A DNA stretch of 64,000 nt from Picochlorum sp. 'celeri' (GCA_010909725.1 JAACMV010000001.1:841533-905532), one strand, 5' to 3'; positions 53,275-63,637 are shown, counted from the stretch's first letter. Notes: generated from the sequence alone by a model not told the origin. Numbers and translations are program-made.

Positions 53275-53808
53275 TGCGTACTCGATTTCACTTTACTTTA
53301 ATGTATGATTCAATCTATGGACAATGCGATCAGATCAATCGATTGATCAGGGATACAACTATTCAAAATTATGTTGAACGAGTCGGATCACCTCTTGTTG
53401 GTGTGAAGAGGTTTATACTAGTCAATTTAATGAACTATATAAATTGACATGGACCAATTTGGGACGGGATTGATCAATCAGAGTGACAGTGGTGACGCGA
53501 ATCAAATTTGTGTGGTCAACAAACAGCGGTACATTGTAATGTACATTCCTGTACATTCATCGCGATGATGTCGATGTTCTCCAAGGAATTCCTGTTGCAA
53601 CTGCTGTTACGGGGACCTCGATCGATATGCCTGTAGGGTGTACTCGAGGGCGAGGCTTGGCCGTGTATAGTTGGGTGCTGAACTGCCACATGCGCATGTG
53701 ACGCAAGTATGACAAAATACGGATTGTCACCCTAGGAGTACTACTGCCATGTCGACCGCGGTAGCACCATATATCCAATATATATCTCCATAACAAAAAA
53801 AAATAACC
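53275..53808. other. Divergent promoter region between WDR76 and an O-methyltransferase gene
   Basis: 534 bp. Contains two TGTACATT copies near 53540-53555 and TATATAT at 53779-53785. No gene seen. Confidence 0.5.
53779..53785 (+). promoter_or_regulatory. TATA element of the O-methyltransferase gene
   Basis: TATATAT, 24-30 bp before the ATG at 53809, implying a very short 5' leader. Confidence 0.5.
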
Positions 53809-54858
53809 ATGGGAATCTTTCAGTCCAAGGAAACCAAGGTTTCTTTGATTCCAAAGCCAATGGAACTTGCCACGTCAGTGGTCATTGCAAAAGCAATGTA
53901 TGTTCTTGTGAGGGCCAAAGTGCCCGATGTGCTTCATGAATTTGGCCCAATAACAGCTTCCGAGATTGCGAACAAAGTGGGGATGAAAGCGGATGCGTGC
54001 GATCGCATGTTGAAAGCCTGTGAAAGTCAGGGCTTGTTTTCTCTGGACAGACATACAGACAAGTGGTCAAACAGTGCCAGCTCGGAGATGTTACGATCTG
54101 TTCCTGGATCTATGAGTACCATGGTGAATCATGTGATGAATGAATCGTTTCTGGGCTACATATATATGGACGAGTCTGTGAGAGCTGGCAGTCCAGACAA
54201 GACGTCTTGGGAGCTGTACAGTAATGACAAACCTCTATGGGAATGGTATAATGAGCATGCATTTGAATTGCACAACTTTAACCAAGTGATGCAGGACAAT
54301 ACTCTGAGGAATACTCCATTCTTGTTGGATGGCTATGACTGGAAGGGGTTGGGGGAGTCTCGAGTAGCTGATATTGGTGGGGGAAAGGGGCATTTGCTCA
54401 AAGATGTGTGCAAGATCAATGGATCCATCAGACCTATTGTGTTTGATACGGGAAAGATGATTGACGATGCAAAGGATTTGTGGAAGGGAGAAACAGGAGT
54501 GGAACTTGTTGCAGGTGACTTTTTTGAATCGGTGCCAGAGGCTGATGTGTACTTGCTGAAGCATATTCTTCATGATTGGGACGATGACAAGTGCGTAGAT
54601 ATTATGAAGACGATACATGCATCTGCATCAAGGGTGCAGGGCTCCAAGGTGTTGATCATGGAGGTGTTGCTGGATGATACAAAGCCTTTGAGCCACATCC
54701 AGGCGTTTTTGGACTTGCAAATGCTCTCTTTGGTCAACGGCAAAGAAAGGTCAGAAAAGCAGTGGAGGCCAATTTTGGAAAAGTCGGGATTCAAGTTGCA
54801 GAGAATAATCCGTACGGGTGGAGAACTCGTCATCATTGAGGCCACTCCTGTTGTCTGA
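53809..54858 (+). CDS. SAM-dependent O-methyltransferase (COMT/ASMT-like)
   Basis: 349 residues, no intron. An N-terminal winged-helix dimerisation domain precedes a Rossmann-type methyltransferase with VADIGGGKGH (residues 186-195) and the HILHDWDD block near residue 252, whose second His is usually the catalytic base in small-molecule O-methyltransferases. Likely substrates are small phenolics, indoles or quinone-like metabolites; none can be chosen. The N-terminus MGIFQSKE fits an N-myristoylation consensus (Gly2, Ser6), which would be unusual for this family. TGTAA is at 54948-54952. It is convergent with HP30. Confidence 0.88.
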   Translation: MGIFQSKETKVSLIPKPMELATSVVIAKAMYVLVRAKVPDVLHEFGPITASEIANKVGMKADACDRMLKACESQGLFSLDRHTDKWSNSASSEMLRSVPGSMSTMVNHVMNESFLGYIYMDESVRAGSPDKTSWELYSNDKPLWEWYNEHAFELHNFNQVMQDNTLRNTPFLLDGYDWKGLGESRVADIGGGKGHLLKDVCKINGSIRPIVFDTGKMIDDAKDLWKGETGVELVAGDFFESVPEADVYLLKHILHDWDDDKCVDIMKTIHASASRVQGSKVLIMEVLLDDTKPLSHIQAFLDLQMLSLVNGKERSEKQWRPILEKSGFKLQRIIRTGGELVIIEATPVV

Positions 54859-54993
54859 GCATTCAAAGCCCACATGTTGGTTATTTGTTCGTTTGTGCTT
54901 TATTCAGTTTCTTCATGGCTCTTTGTGTATATATTTTTGTGAATGTGTGTAACAATTCAAAAGCCTTACAATCTTGAAATTCTACACATAAAC

Positions 54994-55797
54994 TCAAGAT
55001 GAAGAAGACTGTACTGGAACACTTGGGTTCAAATAATCATGAAGAGAGCCCTTGCGGCCCTTATACGTGTTGATATGATTGAGAATAATCAGGCGAGGGC
55101 CAGCTGGAACTTTAGCCTCCTGCAATGCTGGGGTATCCCACAGCATCAACGTCCTATCATTAAGCTGTGCCTTTTTCATATTCTTCTCATACTTTTGAAG
55201 CCCTAAGTGAGTCAACATGGCTTTTACTCTAGCATATTCAGTATCATTGGTCTTTGGTCCCGAGAAAGTCTCACCCAATTTGTAAAAAGCGCCCTGGAAT
55301 AATGCAAATACAACACCAGCAGAAAAGGCGCCCATCAGCGGGTTTGGTGCAGGTGTTCCTGGAACAGGAGGCTGAGATCCCATCCCAGAAACCAAAGAGA
55401 AACATGCACCGGAACCAAAAGCAGCTACAAGAGAATTCTGGATGTCATCCACTTTTCTATGCCTTCTCATGAATGCATTAATCCCTGCATTCACTCCAGT
55501 CATGACGGCAAAGTTCCTCGCCTGTGTCACCGGTCCGCCCATTTTCATCATTTGAGCTGTTGGTCCAACACCAGTTGCTTGAGATTGTTCCAAACCACCC
55601 TTGGTCATCGTGCCCATAAGGGTTCCTAGGAAGGCCCCCTGAAAGGCCCCAAAGAAACCTGACGCCAATCCTTCCACAACAGGGGGCTGGAACCCGATCC
55701 ATCTCTCATATGCTTTTTGCAATTGTTTTGGCTTTTCTTTCAGAGGGCCAGGTGATTTCATCACCGCCAAAAAGCCACCGTCCTGAGTCGCAGCCAT
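54994..55797 (-). CDS. HP30: HP30-type Tim17/Tim22/Tim23 family protein with C-terminal SAM domain
   Basis: 267 residues, no intron. The membrane part has Gly-rich helices typical of the PRAT family: VEGLASGFFGAFQGAFLGTLMG, QARNFAVMTGVNAGINAFMRR and AFSAGVVFALFQGAFYKLGE. A SAM domain follows (about 185-242: YARVKAMLTHLGLQKYEKN...VPAGPRLIILNHI). This combination is the hallmark of plant HP30 proteins, which import transit-peptide-less proteins at the chloroplast inner envelope; a mitochondrial role has also been proposed for some members. No cleavable presequence is seen, as expected. TTACA at 54966-54970 (TGTAA on its strand) lies 24 bp past the stop. Confidence 0.93.
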   Translation of the reverse strand: MAATQDGGFLAVMKSPGPLKEKPKQLQKAYERWIGFQPPVVEGLASGFFGAFQGAFLGTLMGTMTKGGLEQSQATGVGPTAQMMKMGGPVTQARNFAVMTGVNAGINAFMRRHRKVDDIQNSLVAAFGSGACFSLVSGMGSQPPVPGTPAPNPLMGAFSAGVVFALFQGAFYKLGETFSGPKTNDTEYARVKAMLTHLGLQKYEKNMKKAQLNDRTLMLWDTPALQEAKVPAGPRLIILNHINTYKGRKGSLHDYLNPSVPVQSSSS

Positions 55798-56112
55798 GCG
55801 TCCGAGCGAAAGATTCTAACAAAAACTGAGTTTGATGCCGTCTGGACTACCGTCTAGGTGAAGTGTGACGTATTTATATCATAAAATATGAACGGAATGC
55901 TTCATTTGAAACCTCATCACGGGTATCATGGACTACAGTCGTCAACAGTTCGTCAACAAACACCTTCGGTCCAATGTGCCATTTAGTGGGAAGAATCTTC
56001 TCAAGTTTCTCAAGCAAGATCGCAAGAAATCCCTCTTTGCTAATGATGATGACGCTGAACATGTCCCTCAAAGCACTATTTTGATACTTCTATAGCGCCA
56101 TTTATAACAGAA
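55798..56112. other. Bidirectional promoter region with a 55-codon open frame
   Basis: 315 bp between divergent genes. On the plus strand 55926-56093 encodes a 55-residue frame starting MDYSRQQFVNKHL; an overlapping minus frame is also open. Neither is recognised. It could be an upstream ORF, a tiny gene, or chance. Confidence 0.4.
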
Positions 56113-57037
56113 ATGTCGTCGTTGCATGCTGAAAGGGGAGTGAGATCATTTCCCAGTGTCTCCTCACCTGGCAGCAGGAAGAATGTTCAGCACGTTTTCC
56201 ATCGTCGTCAAGATAGGTCTCACGTTCGTTATGGCGATGCTTCAATGTCCATAAAATGTCAATCTACTGTACCAGACGGTGGGAATGGCGACAACAAGAA
56301 CTCTGGCATTGGGAGACTGTTGAAAACTGTTCAGGGTGCACTGCCAGTGGTTGGATTGCTTTCTAGATTAACGTCAGCTGAAGGAGGCGTTGGGAATGAT
56401 GACTGCGCGTATCCTGAATACTGTAGAATGGTGTATGAGGCAGCGCCAGAGGGATTTCAGATAGCTCTTGCTGATCTTCAATCTAAATATGGGGATTGTG
56501 CTCAGAGGCGTTATGTGCTGCTTGTGCTTTGGATGGTCAAGGAAGGCTGTGGTATCGTGTCGGACAAGTTGATTGTAGATTCTGCTAGGAGAGTTAGAGT
56601 GTCGTACGTTTCTATATATCTTATATCCAGCTTTGTTGGCATTGTATTCCTGAGGATACGGAGAGATGGTGTTTTATCATCCCTGCCAGTGGCCATTTGT
56701 TCATGCTCAAACACGGTATATATTGTGAATATGCAGGCAAGATATTGAGTTTGAAATGGAGAGATTCCTTGGGGAATACAAGGAGAAGACGAGTAAATAT
56801 ACCTACATTTCTGATATACCAAAAGGTCCTATTCAGGATCAGGCAAGCCTTGCTGTGGATGCTATTGCCAGGCTTGTGCTGCCAATTCAGGATGGAGATG
56901 CCATTGAAGAAGCTGACGCTTCTTTGGTCGAAGATGTTGTCGTGGGTGGCATGTTGGGATATGAGGGTCAGGACTTTAGGCAATGCGTTAGGACAAGTAT
57001 TGGGACCAGACACGAAAGAGCCAAGAAATACACTTGA
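56113..57037 (+). CDS. Conserved green-lineage plastid protein, possibly a photosystem assembly factor
   Basis: Exons 56113-56603 and 56737-57037 (donor GTACGT, acceptor TGCAG, 133-bp intron), 263 residues. The first 55 residues are Ser/Arg/His-rich, fitting a chloroplast transit peptide. The mature part has GLLSRLTSAEGGVGNDDCAY, YPEYCRMVYEAAPEGF, YVLLVLWMVKEGCGI and, across the splice, RVRVSQDIEFEMERF. I associate this pattern with a conserved plant chloroplast protein, perhaps PSA3 (photosystem I assembly), but recall is not firm enough for a symbol. TGTAA lies 7 bp after the stop (57044-57048). It is convergent with RBMX2. Confidence 0.75.
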
Positions 57038-57077
57038 TACTTGTGTAACAATAACATGTCACACATGTACTAGATTC

Positions 57078-57695
57078 TCATTCGTCTCTCCTTCTCCGCT
57101 TTTTCTTCTTCTTCTTTTCCTTTTCTTTCTCTTGCTCTAATGCTTGTTCTCGACGAGCAACTAAATCTCTCCAGGATGGAACAGCTGTCTTGTTACTCTT
57201 GCTAGGTTCATTGTTTTCCTCTATTATATCTTGCTCTCTTCTATGCTCAATCGCATCATCTTCTGGGGCGTGTTCAACTATATTGCGTTGATCATCAACA
57301 TCAGCATCGGATGTGTACTCCTCTCCTTCCACCTCAGCCTTTTGTTTCCTATAATTATCAACGTGTTCCACTCTGATTATTCTCCCCGCCACGCGAGACC
57401 CACTCAAATTATCCACAGCTAGAACGGTTGATCGCTGATCTTCGTACGCTAAGAATGCAAAACCACGCGACTTTTTCGTCTTCTTATCCCGCACCAGATG
57501 CACATCGACAATCTCTCCATACTGACTAAACACAGCCAACACATCCCCTTCAGTCAGCTCATACGACAATCCGCCAGCATAGACGTATGCAGAATGTTTG
57601 TATCTATCATGCCAAGATCCTTTCTCGTCCAATCCAAGCTCAATTTCTCGCCTAGTAGCCAATTGAGTATTCCTAATCTGAGTCAAAGGATTCAT
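57078..57695 (-). CDS. RBMX2: RBMX2/Ist3-like RNA-binding protein of the RES complex
   Basis: 205 residues, no intron. The N-terminal NPLTQIRNTQLATRREIELG and SWHDRYKHSAYVYAGGL blocks are diagnostic of RBMX2/Ist3 (Snu17). The single RRM has RNP2 VYAGGLSYEL and RNP1 KSRGFAFLAY. A basic Lys/Arg tail ends the protein. In yeast it works with Bud13 and Pml1 in activated spliceosomes, aiding splicing of weak introns. TATAA (57721-57725) on the minus strand lies 26-30 bp upstream. Confidence 0.94.
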   Translation of the reverse strand: MNPLTQIRNTQLATRREIELGLDEKGSWHDRYKHSAYVYAGGLSYELTEGDVLAVFSQYGEIVDVHLVRDKKTKKSRGFAFLAYEDQRSTVLAVDNLSGSRVAGRIIRVEHVDNYRKQKAEVEGEEYTSDADVDDQRNIVEHAPEDDAIEHRREQDIIEENNEPSKSNKTAVPSWRDLVARREQALEQEKEKEKKKKKKRRRRDE

Positions 57696-58243
57696 GCTTG
57701 TTTCACAACGTATGTATCCGTTATAGCGATTCCATGTTGATTCTATCGACTATACATAGGATTTATTTAAAGTATTATCCATTCCTGGAATGCTTGGTCC
57801 GCGATTTCAAACCAAAAAAAAACAATGCCGAGCTCGGGCAAGCAAAACTCCGAATATAAAATATTAAAAAAGCCAGGGCCAGATCGGACGCATCCGAATG
57901 ATGCCTAGATGATCAGTGAACAAACCGATCAAAAGCAATTACCTTTTAATTACATTAGTATACTAAAGCCTGAAAATTGTGTCCGAACAAGAGTTCGTGC
58001 GTGCTTCCATTCTGCCGGTGCCTGGTGTCTGGGAAGGGATCTCTTCAACTCCAAATAGACGTTGCGTGAGAGATCCAGCGGCGCTGCATATCGTTGGATT
58101 ACTGCTATATTAGCATATTTTAATTATATTCTCAGCAGAGTTGACGCACTATCAAAACTCTGCCACGGCAGCAAGTAGTGGGAGGTAGCAACGAACTTGT
58201 TGTCTGAGCACCACGCTGCCTTTTTCTACAGTATTTCATTCAT
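57696..58243. other. Divergent promoter region between RBMX2 and the PC-esterase gene
   Basis: 548 bp, no gene. Contains GCAGAGTT and its complement AACTCTGC about 20 bp apart near 58136-58163. Confidence 0.5.
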
Positions 58244-58250
58244 TATATAG
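58244..58250 (+). promoter_or_regulatory. TATA element of the PC-esterase gene
   Basis: TATATAG; 14 bp before the ATG at 58258 and 32 bp before the in-frame ATG at 58276, favouring the latter. Confidence 0.5.
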
Positions 58251-58275
58251 CAAGACTATGATACAAAGATATAAC

Positions 58276-59681
58276 ATGGGAAATACGAGGGTGTTACTGT
58301 GTATACTGCTGGTCGCAGCCCTGTCTGTCAAGACCAAGGCTGAGCAGTGCGTCTCTTACAAGCCCTCGTCCTGCCTATTTGGCGACATTGATATTCGTAG
58401 ACGACACTGCCATCCATCTCCATGTAACTTTGACATTCAAGTGGTATGTTGATGATGTGTTGATTGGTTGTGATCCATACTGACAATGATATCTTTATTG
58501 TGCTACCGCAGGAGATGCCATGTGTTTTCCCAGAGTCTGGGGAATTCGAATACTCTAGAGTGCCCTCAAAGGGTTGCCAAGACCCATTCATGTCAACAGT
58601 GAGACATGGTCCAAAACCATGTGGAGAGCGCTGTTGCAGACCTGATCATGAGGGTGATTTCATTAATATTGGACCTGTACGAGGTCGCAAGAATGACAGA
58701 TATTCGTATCAACCAACAGATAGTACTTGCAAATACGAAGAACTTGGGAGAGGGCAGTTACTACATTATTTGCATTCCCGTGGGAGTCCAATTGCAGTCA
58801 TGGGAGACTCCATGATGAGACAGTTTTTCTTGAGATTGGTGATGATGATTCGTGGACAGAAAAGGCTTATTGATTACCATCAACACGCACATGCGCAGTA
58901 TTTGGTTTGTAGAGAAGCTGATATGTTTCGAATATCCACAAGTGTATCCAATGAATCGTCTGTAGTGCCAAATGATGGACATCTTTTGGCCAAGATTCCC
59001 TCTTTTTTCCGAACAACATCTGGCCCTGGGACCCTCATGGCTGAGACAGCCATGGCAAAGTGCTCAAGAGCACCTGTTCATCTGAACTATTTGCATCTTC
59101 CTCGCTTTGTGAATCAAATTGAATCCATTCCTGCATATCTGAAAAGTTTGCCCCCAGGAGTCAAGCCTGTACTGCTCATCTCGGTGGCATATTGGCAGAA
59201 TGGAGAGGAGGTACCAGAGGAGTACCTTACCATGCTCAGCGACGTTGCTCCAAAGGTGAGGAAATTATTTATCATCAGCGTTCCAACAGTCAGGGTGGTG
59301 AGCAAGGAGAAACGAGAGATGTATATCGCAAGAAACACGTTCATGAAGGGATGGGTTGAGTCCAAGGGGGAGCCATTTGCATTCCTGGACTATGACGGAA
59401 TTTCTCTCTCAAAGCATACGCCACCTGGTGGCGCAGATAACAACTGGCATTATATGTGCTCGATTGGCTGGCGAACATCATGCTCCAATTGCGACCTCCT
59501 TCGTGTTGACCACAGCAATGGGGTGAATGAGTTTGGGGAACCAGTCCCACAAATGCCAGTTGGCAATGTCGAGCGCATCATGTCAACAGAAGACGGCGTC
59601 TGCGGAGATGAAATGAATCGAAACTTGTGGCAAATTGTATTCAATACTCTACTAGCACCCTGGAAGAACTCAAGCGTGTAA
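58276..59681 (+). CDS. Secreted PC-esterase (TBL/PMR5-like) family protein
   Basis: Exons 58276-58443 and 58512-59681 (donor GTATGT, acceptor CCGCAG, 68-bp intron), 445 residues; starting at 58258 adds six. The signal peptide is MGNTRVLLCILLVAALSVKTKA. A Cys-rich segment follows, then the GDS motif of the PC-esterase fold in AVMGDSMMRQFF, and near the C-terminus DGVCGDEMNRNLWQIVFN. The usual plant C-terminal Asp-x-x-His-Trp is not seen; a DHSNG sequence may take that place. Plant relatives O-acetylate or de-acetylate wall polysaccharides. TGTAA overlaps the stop codon (59677-59681). Its stop is two bases from the dCTPase stop. Confidence 0.8.
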
Positions 59682-59683
59682 AA

Positions 59684-60091
59684 TCAATTGTATGCGGTGT
59701 ATTTATCAGACCTGCCTTTGCATTCGTTCGCTGGGTACTTTATCGCATTCTTCCGCATCTTGTCAACCGCAGCAGCGCCCAAATCAACCCCACACCGATC
59801 CGAAAGCCGTATCAGATATAAAAGCACGTCTGCAAGCTCTTCACCGAGGTGACATTTTTCTTCTGCAGAAAAACCAGCAAGCCCTGGAGAGCACTGATCA
59901 TCCGCCTTCCATTGAAAGATTTCAGACAACTCCCCTACTTCTCCAACCATGGCAAGTAATAGATTTCGAGGCGTGTGAAACCTATCCCACTCTCGCTCTG
60001 CTGAGAATGTTTCAAGCGAGCTTCTTAATTGTTCCAAAGAGGCTTTGGACTCATCCCAATGCCCCTTCTGCTCTTCTTTATTTACATCCAT
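59684..60091 (-). CDS. DCTPP1: dCTP pyrophosphatase 1-like MazG-type protein
   Basis: 135 residues, no intron. An all-alpha NTP pyrophosphatase of the RS21-C6 group: AEREWDRFHTPRNLLLAMVGEVGELSEIFQWK gives the EVGEL metal-binding motif (EExxE type), and HLGEELADVLLYLIRLSDRCGVDL the ExxD motif. It hydrolyses dCTP and modified dCTPs to keep the nucleotide pool clean. TATATA at 60111-60117 on the minus strand lies 20-26 bp from the start. Confidence 0.94.
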   Translation of the reverse strand: MDVNKEEQKGHWDESKASLEQLRSSLETFSAEREWDRFHTPRNLLLAMVGEVGELSEIFQWKADDQCSPGLAGFSAEEKCHLGEELADVLLYLIRLSDRCGVDLGAAAVDKMRKNAIKYPANECKGRSDKYTAYN

Positions 60092-60427
60092 CTTCGTTGA
60101 TTGATAGTAGTATATATTAATTTATTTTGGCACCAAGGAATGCGTCATGGCAGGGTAGAGAAAACAGCAGATGCCACATCTGTCAGATTTTTTGAGCGCC
60201 ACCTTTTCAAATCTTGTTTCCAACCTTGCTCATCACAGTTGACTATTGGCACTGCTAGCAGATGATTTATTGTCAAAATATCGTTAGTAAAACCATCATA
60301 TACTCAAATAGTGCGCTGGAGAAGGAATCAGTTGTTTCCTGACGACACCTGTGATTCCAAGGCGGGAAAATTTGACAGATACTCTGAGAAGGATTGAATG
60401 TCAGTTTGAATAGATAGATATTGAATA
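60092..60427. other. Divergent promoter region between dCTPase and NEDD1
   Basis: 336 bp. No gene; minus-strand TATATA at 60111-60117. Confidence 0.5.
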
Positions 60428-62161
60428 ATGTCAGAGATAGGACCAAAAGGGGATTATCCAGCGAATAGTCTGGCTGTTTGTGCCGGAACGTCGCTTCGTG
60501 TGTGGACCCACACCGTCGGTCAGTTGCTTTCGACAGCCCCCGGCGGTCATGTGGGGGGAACCACGCGTCTATCTGAAACACGCGAAGCTTCTCATGATGC
60601 CAAGAATCTTGTCCAGGTGGATTTGGGGTTGTCTGCGACGGCAGTCAGTTGGAACAGGAATAACAAAGTGGTTGCTGTTGGTCTGGAGAATGGGCAGGTT
60701 CAAATCCGATACGCGAATGGGACGTATATGAGCACGCTGAAAACGGATAGCGTAGAGAATGATAAAGTGAGTAGCTTGTCGTGGAGTACTGGGTCGAAAA
60801 CGTTGGCAGTGGGCAGTCGTGGCACTGTATGCATTCATGATATGACCAAAAAGATGTGCAAATCGCACGACCTAGAAGATCCCAGCGTGATGTTCGGCGT
60901 AGCTCACCATCCTGAGGATCGGTTTTTAGCGGTTTCTGGTCGTGAAGTGAAGTTGTACTCGTTGAGGATGGAGGAAAATCTAGGCTCTTGTGTGTGCCCA
61001 GCATCCTCTGCTGTGCAGAGTGATATTTGCTTTCCTAGTATTTCAATTGGTACGGGAAAGCCTTACATGGCAGCAGGAAGTGATAGAAATGGTGTGGTTT
61101 GTGTCTGGGATTACACAACGGAAACAATCATTGCATGTGACAAGTTTAGACACATGCACAAAGGTCCATGCAAGGTGGCCCTGGCGCCCTTGGAACCCTT
61201 CCTTTTGTATTCTGCGGGGATTGATGGGTTGCTGAAAATGCAAGATTTGAGATGTGCCTCTTCAATTGCGTCTCCAACGGCCATGACAAGTGTGCATAGT
61301 GGGGTTTCATCCTTGAGCATTCATGAACAGACTGGACATGTTGCTGTTGGAACTTCTGACGGGAATGTATTACTGTTTGAGGCTGGGTTGGCTTCAAAAA
61401 AGCCTTTGCATACGCTGTATTGCGGGCGCGGCACAGAAAATAGTGACACAGACTGTCCAATTTTGGATGTGAGCTGGCAGCACTCGTATCACAATTTGCC
61501 ACTGCATGCATACGAGCGTGTGCAACGTCTAGAGAGTGAAGCTGTGCGACCTCAAAGAACACCTCGCTCGCGCGTATCGCCCCTGGTCGATGCACATGAG
61601 CGACACAGTGCTCATGGGGTAGAGATGGCACAGAGCAGGGAGTATGCATCTCAGCAAACTCGACAACCATTGAGCGAAGTGGCGTCACCGTCTGTATCGA
61701 ACGATGTACAACAGAAACTTGTATCTTCTTCATTGGAACGCCACGATGAAGTAGAAAGACGCGCCTCTGTTGCTTCCCGAGGGTCAGAGCCTTGGAGAAT
61801 TCGAGCTGGTGGGCTCCAACCAAGTGACACGCCAACCTCATCGAGTGCACAAGACCTTGCTGTTGCATCAAATGAGAAGAATAAGAAACATACAAAACCA
61901 TCGATCGCATTGAATACACATACTCGGATGAAAGATGCAGGAGACACGCTGGACACTCAAGGTGACTCGGCATCCATCAGAGACACCATCCTGGCGCTGC
62001 ATTTGGACATGGTGACGATGTTTGAGGAGCAACAGCAGAAGACAAATGGTATGATGAAGCAACTCATGGACCGTCAGGATGCCTTGGCTAGCGATGTTCG
62101 GGATTTGCAAAGGACAATCCATGACTTGTTGACCCAGCGGTCCAATGCCACGTGGCTCTGA
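60428..62161 (+). CDS. NEDD1: NEDD1-like gamma-tubulin recruitment factor
   Basis: 577 residues, no intron. An N-terminal WD40 propeller covers about residues 60-340: AVSWNRNNKVVAVGLENGQVQIR, GTVCIHDMTKKM, RNGVVCVWDYTTETI, GHVAVGTSDGNVLLFE. A polar linker is followed by a C-terminal coiled coil (ILALHLDMVTMFEEQQQKTN...VRDLQRTIHDLL), the arrangement of NEDD1/GCP-WD, whose C-terminal helix binds the gamma-tubulin ring complex. It would nucleate microtubules in mitosis. Other propeller plus coiled-coil proteins are possible, but the order and coil composition favour NEDD1. TGTAA at 62213-62217. Confidence 0.82.
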   Translation: MSEIGPKGDYPANSLAVCAGTSLRVWTHTVGQLLSTAPGGHVGGTTRLSETREASHDAKNLVQVDLGLSATAVSWNRNNKVVAVGLENGQVQIRYANGTYMSTLKTDSVENDKVSSLSWSTGSKTLAVGSRGTVCIHDMTKKMCKSHDLEDPSVMFGVAHHPEDRFLAVSGREVKLYSLRMEENLGSCVCPASSAVQSDICFPSISIGTGKPYMAAGSDRNGVVCVWDYTTETIIACDKFRHMHKGPCKVALAPLEPFLLYSAGIDGLLKMQDLRCASSIASPTAMTSVHSGVSSLSIHEQTGHVAVGTSDGNVLLFEAGLASKKPLHTLYCGRGTENSDTDCPILDVSWQHSYHNLPLHAYERVQRLESEAVRPQRTPRSRVSPLVDAHERHSAHGVEMAQSREYASQQTRQPLSEVASPSVSNDVQQKLVSSSLERHDEVERRASVASRGSEPWRIRAGGLQPSDTPTSSSAQDLAVASNEKNKKHTKPSIALNTHTRMKDAGDTLDTQGDSASIRDTILALHLDMVTMFEEQQQKTNGMMKQLMDRQDALASDVRDLQRTIHDLLTQRSNATWL

Positions 62162-62374
62162 TTCTTCTTCCATGCGAATGTGGCATTATTATTGCATGAT
62201 ACATTCCAGTATGTAAGACACGGAAATATATTGTTTTTATATTCATTTGGTAGTACAGCAGAGGGTGAGGGGGGAGGAAATCGCCATGGCCTTGGCCTTG
62301 TTCTAGAATTTGTCACTTCTTCCCAAGTTGCTCTAGCAGCATCCATTGAGTGTATACACAGCGCTGTAGTAATA

Positions 62375-62980
62375 ATGTCACATTTGAGAATACACGGTTA
62401 CCAAGGAGGGAGCGTGGTAGGCCTGGAGGGTGGTAGGAGGGCACTCAGAGAACACCGTGCCTTTGCTCTTCCTCCTCGACAATACGAGAGACTGGAGCCT
62501 TTTGTCGATCATTTTAGAACCATAGAAGAGGAAATAGAGAGTATGCAGAGGAGAATGGATGAGGCCATGGAGCGCATTTCGGTTGAAGAGCCAAGTCAGA
62601 CCTATAAAAGAGAGTATCGCAATGAAAATGCGCATAGTAGGACGTATTTTTCTGAAAGTGTGACAGTCATGAGACCTGGAGCAACAGGTGTTCATCATAG
62701 ACATGCAAATGGATTTGATGTTGTGCCGACACTTGCAGTTGTGGGAGCTGTGTGGCTTTGGTTTGGAAAGACCAGAGAGTTTCTGAGACTGTATGATTCG
62801 ACCCATTACAAAGAGCAGCATCGGTGGAGAATGGCAATTATGTGGCCTGTATTGCTTGTGACGTCTTCAAAATTCCGGGAAGAGTGGGAACGTGCGCGGA
62901 TTGCTCAATTAATTGATTCTAGGACAGCAATAGATGTCCCACGGGAACATGATTTCCAAAGTAGTGATGATACCTTATAA
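62375..62980 (+). CDS. Unknown protein with coiled coil and one membrane span
   Basis: 201 residues from the ATG at 62375; the frame is open upstream to 62180 but that part looks like promoter and 3' flank. A charged helix (about 42-70) precedes SRTYFSESVTV, then one hydrophobic segment (116-131, VVPTLAVVGAVWLWFG) and a basic, Trp-rich region WRMAIMWPVLLVTSSKFREEWERA. I recognise no family. No close TGTAA follows. Confidence 0.6.
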   Translation: MSHLRIHGYQGGSVVGLEGGRRALREHRAFALPPRQYERLEPFVDHFRTIEEEIESMQRRMDEAMERISVEEPSQTYKREYRNENAHSRTYFSESVTVMRPGATGVHHRHANGFDVVPTLAVVGAVWLWFGKTREFLRLYDSTHYKEQHRWRMAIMWPVLLVTSSKFREEWERARIAQLIDSRTAIDVPREHDFQSSDDTL

Positions 62981-63637
62981 TCATCAGGAAATCGAGAACG
63001 CAATGCGTGCGAATACAAGGATTCAATAGATTCTGCGGAGGTTTGGTTGGTAGAACTTTTTTTTAACCTCTTGTGCGAGACAGACTGTGTATTGTTGCTC
63101 TTGAAAATTGCTGGAGCCATCCATCTGTCAGACATATATATGTACTGGTATGTATCATACTAGGGTAATGTAATGAACTAAAACAATACATAGAGTGAAA
63201 TAAAAGTAAAGTAAAGTACCTTTTGGACATGGCAGGCTGGTGCATCCGTCTGCAATCGCCATCCGTGGAGCCGCGGAGGACCGCGGATGAATGTATGGAC
63301 TATGGTCACATGACAAGTTCTGGGCATGCGTCTATACGAATTCATTTAATAAATCTCCTAAATTGTGTTGATTTATGGAAAGATTACGTCTTTGGACAAG
63401 TTTGGATCTTTTGAACTAGAATACGGCGTATTCGACACACGCGAACGAGGTACGTCTTTGACTTCACCGTAGACTCGTGTCCAATGCCGTCAGTGGACAC
63501 GGCCTTTGGCAGTCGTATATTGAAATTCATATAATCATTACACAATTCTGACTGCTTCTGTACTTTGTGATTCATAGAAATATTTAAACGCCAGAGCAGC
63601 ACGCGTCAACGGGAAGCTATCAGAGAAGCTAGCACTC
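62981..63637. other. Spacer upstream of the GH5 gene
   Basis: 657 bp. Contains GTAAAGTAAAGTA near 63205 and GAGCCGCGGAGGACCGCGG at about 63269-63287 (two CCGCGG copies). An AT-rich ATATTTAAA near 63577 may serve as the GH5 promoter. No gene seen. Confidence 0.5.
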
